This document shows, piece after piece, positions 60,004 to 64,000 of a DNA stretch of 64,000 nucleotides. The position numbers and the translations under genes were made by a program. The stretch covers positions 4,011,091 through 4,075,090 of the forward strand of contig NZ_CP101456.1 of the NCBI RefSeq assembly GCF_024362485.1, in the 5' to 3' direction. Origin of the DNA: Natronobeatus ordinarius (GTDB lineage Archaea > Halobacteriota > Halobacteria > Halobacteriales > Natrialbaceae). The notes beneath the pieces were generated by a model, which was not told the origin of the DNA, searched no databases, and saw only the letters and a list, made by a program, of their open reading frames with translations. How positions within the stretch are numbered: position 1 is the first letter of the stretch; each line of letters begins with the position of its first letter.

Positions 60004-61050
60004 ATGAAGGTATTATTTGACATTGGACATCCTGCTCACGTCCACTTGTTCAAGCACGCAATATCCGAACTCAAATCAGAGGGACACGATACATGCGTGC
60101 TGTCGAGAGATAAGGAGATTACAATCGCTCTGTTAAACGGGTACGAAATAAAACATAACCCATTATCAGCGATGGGTTCGAGGAAATTCTCTCTCATCAC
60201 TGAATGGACAAAGCGCGAGTATCATACTATTAAAATAGCTCGGTCATATGACCCTGATATCGTTCTGAGTGTTGCCAGCCCACCAGCAGCCCACGCTGCC
60301 AAAATCGTTGGCTGCCCCAAAATTGTGTTCAACGACAGTGAGCCGGCACATCTCCAGTCGAAGCTCGCTCATCCATTTGCGGATCGAATTTGTACTCCTG
60401 CAAACTTCGACGCAGATATCGGTAAAAAGCAAGAGCGCTACGACGGCTACCACGAACTCGCATATCTTCATCCAGATCGATTCGATCCCAACCCGGACGC
60501 ACTACGAGAGAACGGGGTAGAGCTGGATAATCAGTACTCGGTACTTCGCTTCGTCTCGTGGGGAGCACACCACGATGTCGGCCATAGCGGGTTCTCTCGT
60601 GACGCAAAACGGGAACTCGTTTCCCTCTTGTCCGAGCACGGCGACGTGTACATCACCAGTGAGAGTCCCCTCCCTACGGAATTCGAAGCCTACCGCCTCC
60701 CGATCCCACCAGAGCGAATGCACGATCTGCTCTACTACGCGGATCTGTACGCGGGTGATTCACAAACGATGGCCACCGAGGCGGCGATCCTCGGCACCCC
60801 AGCCGTGCGATCCAACTCGTTTGCCGGCGATGGCGACATGAGCAACTTCGTCGAACTGGAAGAAGAGTACGGGTTACTCTACTCACGGTCCGACGAGAAC
60901 GAGACGATCGAAATCATCCGCGAACTGCTCGCCGATCCGAACGTAAAGGACAGCTGGCAGGAGAAACGGGAGCGACTCATCGACGACAAGATCGACGTCA
61001 CGGAGTACATGCTCGAGCAAATCTTCGAGCTTGGGGGTGCAGCTGCATGA
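60004..61050 (+). CDS. DUF354 family protein (GT-B fold, glycosyltransferase-like)
   Basis: A 348-aa protein. MKVLFDIGHPAHVHLFK is the family opening, with SRDKEITIALL and GDSQTMATEAAILGTPAVRSNSF as the C-terminal Rossmann motif of MurG/WecB-like folds. DUF354 proteins are archaeal and bacterial relatives of glycosyltransferases and epimerases found in polysaccharide loci. The first half (about 60004-60480) is notably AT-rich; the second half is GC-rich like the bulk of the chromosome, so the gene looks like a recombinant. The stop overlaps the epimerase start (ATGA). The precise reaction is unknown. Confidence 0.88.
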   Translation: MKVLFDIGHPAHVHLFKHAISELKSEGHDTCVLSRDKEITIALLNGYEIKHNPLSAMGSRKFSLITEWTKREYHTIKIARSYDPDIVLSVASPPAAHAAKIVGCPKIVFNDSEPAHLQSKLAHPFADRICTPANFDADIGKKQERYDGYHELAYLHPDRFDPNPDALRENGVELDNQYSVLRFVSWGAHHDVGHSGFSRDAKRELVSLLSEHGDVYITSESPLPTEFEAYRLPIPPERMHDLLYYADLYAGDSQTMATEAAILGTPAVRSNSFAGDGDMSNFVELEEEYGLLYSRSDENETIEIIRELLADPNVKDSWQEKRERLIDDKIDVTEYMLEQIFELGGAAA

Positions 61051-62144
61051 AGGTCGTCACGGTCGTTGGTGCTCGCCCACAGTTCGTCAAGGCGTTCGCC
61101 GTCTCCCGCGTCCTCCGTGAAGAGCACGAGGAAGTGCTCGTTCACACCGGCCAGCACTACGACGAGGAGCTCTCCGGAGTGTTCTTCGAGGAGCTCGGGA
61201 TTCCGGAGCCAGAGTACAACCTCGGCGTCGGCTCCGACAGTCACGGCCGACAGACGGCTGCGATGCTCGAGGGACTCGAGGAGATCATCGAGGCCGAAAC
61301 CCCCGACATCGTGCTCCTCTACGGCGACACGAACTCGACGCTCGCGGGTGCAATCGCGGCCTCGAAGATCGAGCCGCTCGTCGCCCACGTCGAGGCCGGG
61401 TTGCGGAGCTACAACCGGGAGATGCCCGAGGAGATCAACCGCGTGCTGACCGACCACGCCTCGGATCTACTGTTCCCGCCGAGTGAGTCGGCCGCCGACA
61501 CGCTCGAGGGAGAAGGGATCACCGAGGGCGTCCACGTCGTCGGTGACGTGATGTACGATGCGATCCTCTGGGCCCGAGACGTCGCACAGCGCGAGTCGGA
61601 CGTGCTCGGTCGCGTCGGTGTCGAGGACGGTGGGTTCATCCTCTCGACGGTCCACCGGGCGGGCAACACCGACGACCCCGACCGACTCGAGGCGATCATC
61701 GACGCCCTCTCGAACGCGCCGCTTCCGGTCGTGCTCCCGATTCATCCCCGGACCGAGAACCGGCTTCAGGAGTACGGACTGTGGGAGCGAGCGACGGCGG
61801 CACTCGAGGTGATCGACCCGGTCGGCTACCTGGATTTCGTCCGGCTGCTCGACGGTTCGGAGCGAGTTGCGACCGACTCCGGTGGCGTTCAGAAGGAGGC
61901 GTTCTATCTCGACACCCCCTGTGTGACGATGCGTGAGGAGACGGAGTGGCTCGAGACGGTCGACAGCGGCTGGAACGTACTCGTGGGCGCGGATCGAGAC
62001 CGAATCGAGAAAGAGCTTCGCGTGAACCGCTATCTCGAGGAGAAACCAACGCCGTACGGCGACGGAACTGCCGCCGAACGGATCGTGGAAGTGCTCGTCG
62101 AATATATAGCGGAGACGACAGTAGGGGGTCTCGAGGATGCGTGA
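61047..62144 (+). CDS. wecB: UDP-N-acetylglucosamine 2-epimerase (non-hydrolysing), WecB/WbpI type
   Basis: A 365-aa GT-B epimerase. The N-terminus VVTVVGARPQFVKAFAVSRVL and HTGQHYDEELSGVFFEELGI are signatures. HVEAGLRSYNREMPEEINR, VVGDVMYDA and TVHRAGNTDDPDRL follow, ending with DSGGVQKEAFYLDTPCVTMREETEW, all catalytic or UDP-binding motifs. It converts UDP-GlcNAc to UDP-ManNAc, or as in WbpI the 2,3-diacetamido form to its manno epimer. Here the latter fits the neighbouring acyltransferase, aminotransferase and oxidoreductase. It overlaps DUF354 by four bases. The length is normal. Confidence 0.95.
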   Translation: MKVVTVVGARPQFVKAFAVSRVLREEHEEVLVHTGQHYDEELSGVFFEELGIPEPEYNLGVGSDSHGRQTAAMLEGLEEIIEAETPDIVLLYGDTNSTLAGAIAASKIEPLVAHVEAGLRSYNREMPEEINRVLTDHASDLLFPPSESAADTLEGEGITEGVHVVGDVMYDAILWARDVAQRESDVLGRVGVEDGGFILSTVHRAGNTDDPDRLEAIIDALSNAPLPVVLPIHPRTENRLQEYGLWERATAALEVIDPVGYLDFVRLLDGSERVATDSGGVQKEAFYLDTPCVTMREETEWLETVDSGWNVLVGADRDRIEKELRVNRYLEEKPTPYGDGTAAERIVEVLVEYIAETTVGGLEDA

Positions 62145-62252
62145 CGACTCCGAGTTCATATTATGTTGCCCACCTAACGCCGATCTTCAGATGTGTTGCC
62201 ATGGCAGGGATGGTGTCTGTAATAGAATCATGCTGAGTAACTAAGTTAGAGA
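62145..62252. other. Short AT-rich gap before the last glycosyltransferase
   Basis: Just over 100 bases. GC drops sharply and the run attatgttgcccacctaacg (62160-62179) with agtaactaagttagagaatg (62236-62255) gives a promoter-like setting. No gene is present. Confidence 0.35.
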
Positions 62253-63188
62253 ATGAACGTCTTATCACTTGTCACAAATCGGTACGCTCCGTTCTACGTA
62301 AATCAGACTGTTGAATTAGAATCGAGAGGTATCAACATAGACCATGTGAATCCACGAAAACAGACTGAAGATCACGAAGAACAACAACAGATCTCGAGGT
62401 CGTATGTGGACTATCTTCCATTGTTTTCTAGACCTATCCGAAAAGCGTTTAAAGAGTACGATCTCGTTCATGCTAACAACGGAAAAACAGCGCCATTTGC
62501 TCTTGCTCAACCGCACCGCCCGATCGTCCTCACACTCTGGGGATCCGATTTAGCTGGAAAGTATGGGTCGGTGACGAAACGGTGCGCTCAATTCTGTGAC
62601 GAAGTGATAGTCAGAAACGAGGAGATGTGTCGTGAGTTAGGAAGAGACGCACACGTGATCCCGGCGGGGATCGACATGGAGCAATTCAAACCACACCCTC
62701 AGCTCGACGCGCCACGCTCAGTTGGATGGGACCCATCGAAAAAGCACGTGCTGTTCCCGTATCCGCCCTCGAGACCAGTGAAGAACTACCCGTTGGCCGA
62801 ACGCGTCGTAGAGCGAGTCGACGAAGAATTACCCGAAAAAGTCTGTTTACAGACGGTGTATGGGGTTGACCACGACGATGTCTCGACGTACATGAACGCC
62901 GCCGATGCACTTCTGTTAACGTCTCACCGGGAAGGCTCTCCCAACTCGGTCAAAGAGGCGATGGCATGTAATCTCCCCGTCGTTGCTACCGACGTTGGTG
63001 ACGTTCAAGAACGGCTATGCGAGGTGGAACCATCGTTCGTATGTACGACTGAAGACGAGCTCGTTGCAGCGCTTTGTGAAGTGCTCGAGCGAAATGAACG
63101 ATCTAACGGGAGAGAACATATCCGTGATCTCAGCATAGACCAGATGGGTGAGCAAATTTTGGATGTGTACAAGCACGCTCTCGAATAG
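62253..63188 (+). CDS. Family 4 glycosyltransferase
   Basis: A 311-aa GT-B retaining glycosyltransferase. NVLSLVTNRYAPFYVNQTVEL opens the N-domain, and the C-domain has FPYPPSRPVKNYPLAERVV and the donor-binding E-x7-E motif in HREGSPNSVKEAMACNLPVVATDVGD. The length is short for the family (usually 350-400), with a reduced N-domain. The AT content is higher than in the cluster core, so it is probably a variable, transferred part. Sugar and acceptor are unknown. The gene has its own promoter-like upstream gap and no Shine-Dalgarno. Confidence 0.85.
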   Translation: MNVLSLVTNRYAPFYVNQTVELESRGINIDHVNPRKQTEDHEEQQQISRSYVDYLPLFSRPIRKAFKEYDLVHANNGKTAPFALAQPHRPIVLTLWGSDLAGKYGSVTKRCAQFCDEVIVRNEEMCRELGRDAHVIPAGIDMEQFKPHPQLDAPRSVGWDPSKKHVLFPYPPSRPVKNYPLAERVVERVDEELPEKVCLQTVYGVDHDDVSTYMNAADALLLTSHREGSPNSVKEAMACNLPVVATDVGDVQERLCEVEPSFVCTTEDELVAALCEVLERNERSNGREHIRDLSIDQMGEQILDVYKHALE

Positions 63189-63403
63189 ATTAGATGAGTC
63201 ATAAATTTATCACATTTTCACTGTCTTCTTGCTGCTGTCTGCTATGCACATTCACAGCAGTAGACGTGCTAACTAAGCGGCTTTGTGAAGTGCCAATTTC
63301 ATCACCATTATAATACAATTTTACCAGTCATCTCTTTATAGTGCTAAGGTCACATAACTGTTGCATTGTTGAAATATATTAAAATATCGCCATATAGTAG
63401 TGG
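63189..63403. other. AT-rich gene-free gap between convergent genes
   Basis: About 215 bases of strongly AT-rich sequence with many TAG/TAA triplets in every frame. No gene or clear hairpin. Such gaps are typical at joints of variable glycan loci. Confidence 0.5.
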
Positions 63404-64000
63404 CTATGACTGATAGACTTCAATAGTGTCTTTTGAATATACTTTGTTCAGTCCTTTTTGATCATCTATTGGCCAGTGTCGCCATGACTTGATAATCCTA
63501 TATGACGCCAAAGACATTGATTCCCTATTATGGTTTATAATAATACTGCTATCGACGTCATCATTTTTAAACCCCGTTATCGACAACGCATGATCAGCAG
63601 TCATCCTTTTTGCACGGATATGATCTCCTTCAAGTTTTGATGTGTGTATATTGAAAACATTAGATGTAAATTCATCTGTGACTACTGTTTGTTCAGAGTA
63701 TTGGGCTTGCCATTCGGCAGGAGATTTTAATTGGTGATATTCGATTTGTTCATTATCAGACCTGGTCTCATCAATCCCATGTGGGACTAAAGAGGTACAT
63801 AAAAGGATTATAGTGACTATGATTGCCCAGTTCTGGTGGATTTTCACAAACTTACTTGAGAACAACCTTCTATCGTAATGAAAATGTTTATTATATAAGT
63901 ATGCGGCTGCAAATACAGCAGGGAAATATGAAGCAGTAATTCCCATGTTACCAAGTAAGAACATCCGTACAAATGCATACATCGCGCTCATTGAGGTGAA
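63404..64000 (-). CDS. C-terminal part of an AT-rich multi-pass membrane protein
   Basis: A frame still open at the window edge; the last 198 residues are visible. Two hydrophobic helices are seen (FLLGNMGITASYFPAVFAAAYL and WAIIVTIILLCTSLV) followed by about 130 extracellular residues ending LNKVYSKDTIEVYQS. A membrane bundle with an outer C-terminal domain and a final V-Y-x-x-x-x-I-x-V-Y is common in haloarchaeal polysaccharide-locus membrane glycosyltransferases and polymerases. Codon use is AT-rich (ttatatacg), unlike the chromosome bulk. A Met at 63991 is in frame but the frame continues beyond it, so I treat this as partial. Confidence 0.6.
   Translation of the reverse strand, partial: FTSMSAMYAFVRMFLLGNMGITASYFPAVFAAAYLYNKHFHYDRRLFSSKFVKIHQNWAIIVTIILLCTSLVPHGIDETRSDNEQIEYHQLKSPAEWQAQYSEQTVVTDEFTSNVFNIHTSKLEGDHIRAKRMTADHALSITGFKNDDVDSSIIINHNRESMSLASYRIIKSWRHWPIDDQKGLNKVYSKDTIEVYQS

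Overview
The window is a stretch of a haloarchaeal (class Halobacteria) chromosome, probably from a Natrialbales-type genome. The evidence is the very high GC content with strong G/C at third codon positions, the acidic proteins, the many Tat-type and haloarchaeal surface-glycoprotein signal peptides, leaderless-looking promoters, and archaeal families such as pelota, archaeal Elp3, HTH-10 regulators and DUF1616. No rRNA, tRNA or CRISPR array was seen.

Layout. 1-3414: an exported-protein locus with a SipW/S26B-type signal peptidase, two TasA/camelysin-like candidates and a SipW-type precursor carrying a long Asp/Glu/Ser repeat. 3469-7734: an aminotransferase, a Tat-exported subtilase, a lipoprotein and a methyltransferase. 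8032-8962: a candidate RHH/PIN toxin-antitoxin pair, followed by 1.4 kb without a credible gene that holds two 124-bp MITE-like elements. 10343-13771: pelota and RqcH, both ribosome rescue factors. 13943-31174: housekeeping and metabolic genes (ZIP transporter, HpaI-type aldolase, Elp3, LarA-like racemase, K+ channel, PAS histidine kinase, TrmO, AIR-synthase-like protein, HTH-10 regulator, P450, amino acid dehydrogenase, ThiM/ThiE). 31305-34407: an ABC exporter-type operon. 34415-38149: two large repeat-containing surface proteins. 38397-41368: GlmS and a GlmU-like enzyme, which supply UDP-GlcNAc.

41531-53114: a haloarchaeal cluster of DUF1616, DUF4129, DUF58 and small membrane proteins with a MoxR ATPase and a DUF4350-like protein. 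A lower-GC Tat-exported protein and a gene-poor stretch sit in its middle, with a 42-aa zinc-finger microprotein. 53553-64000: a nucleotide-sugar and glycan cluster. Its gene set (acyltransferase, DegT aminotransferase, Gfo/Idh oxidoreductase, two nucleotide-sugar dehydrogenases, 2-epimerase, glycosyltransferases) matches the steps of the WbpA/B/E/D/I pathway to di-N-acetylated aminouronic acids. The last 4 kb is AT-richer and mosaic, as expected for a variable surface-glycan locus.

How the genes fit together: GlmS and the GlmU-like enzyme would provide UDP-GlcNAc for the downstream glycan cluster. The surface proteins and the SipW-type locus are plausible glycan acceptors or cell-surface structures. 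These links are inferences from gene content. All family assignments are from reading motifs, with no database search.
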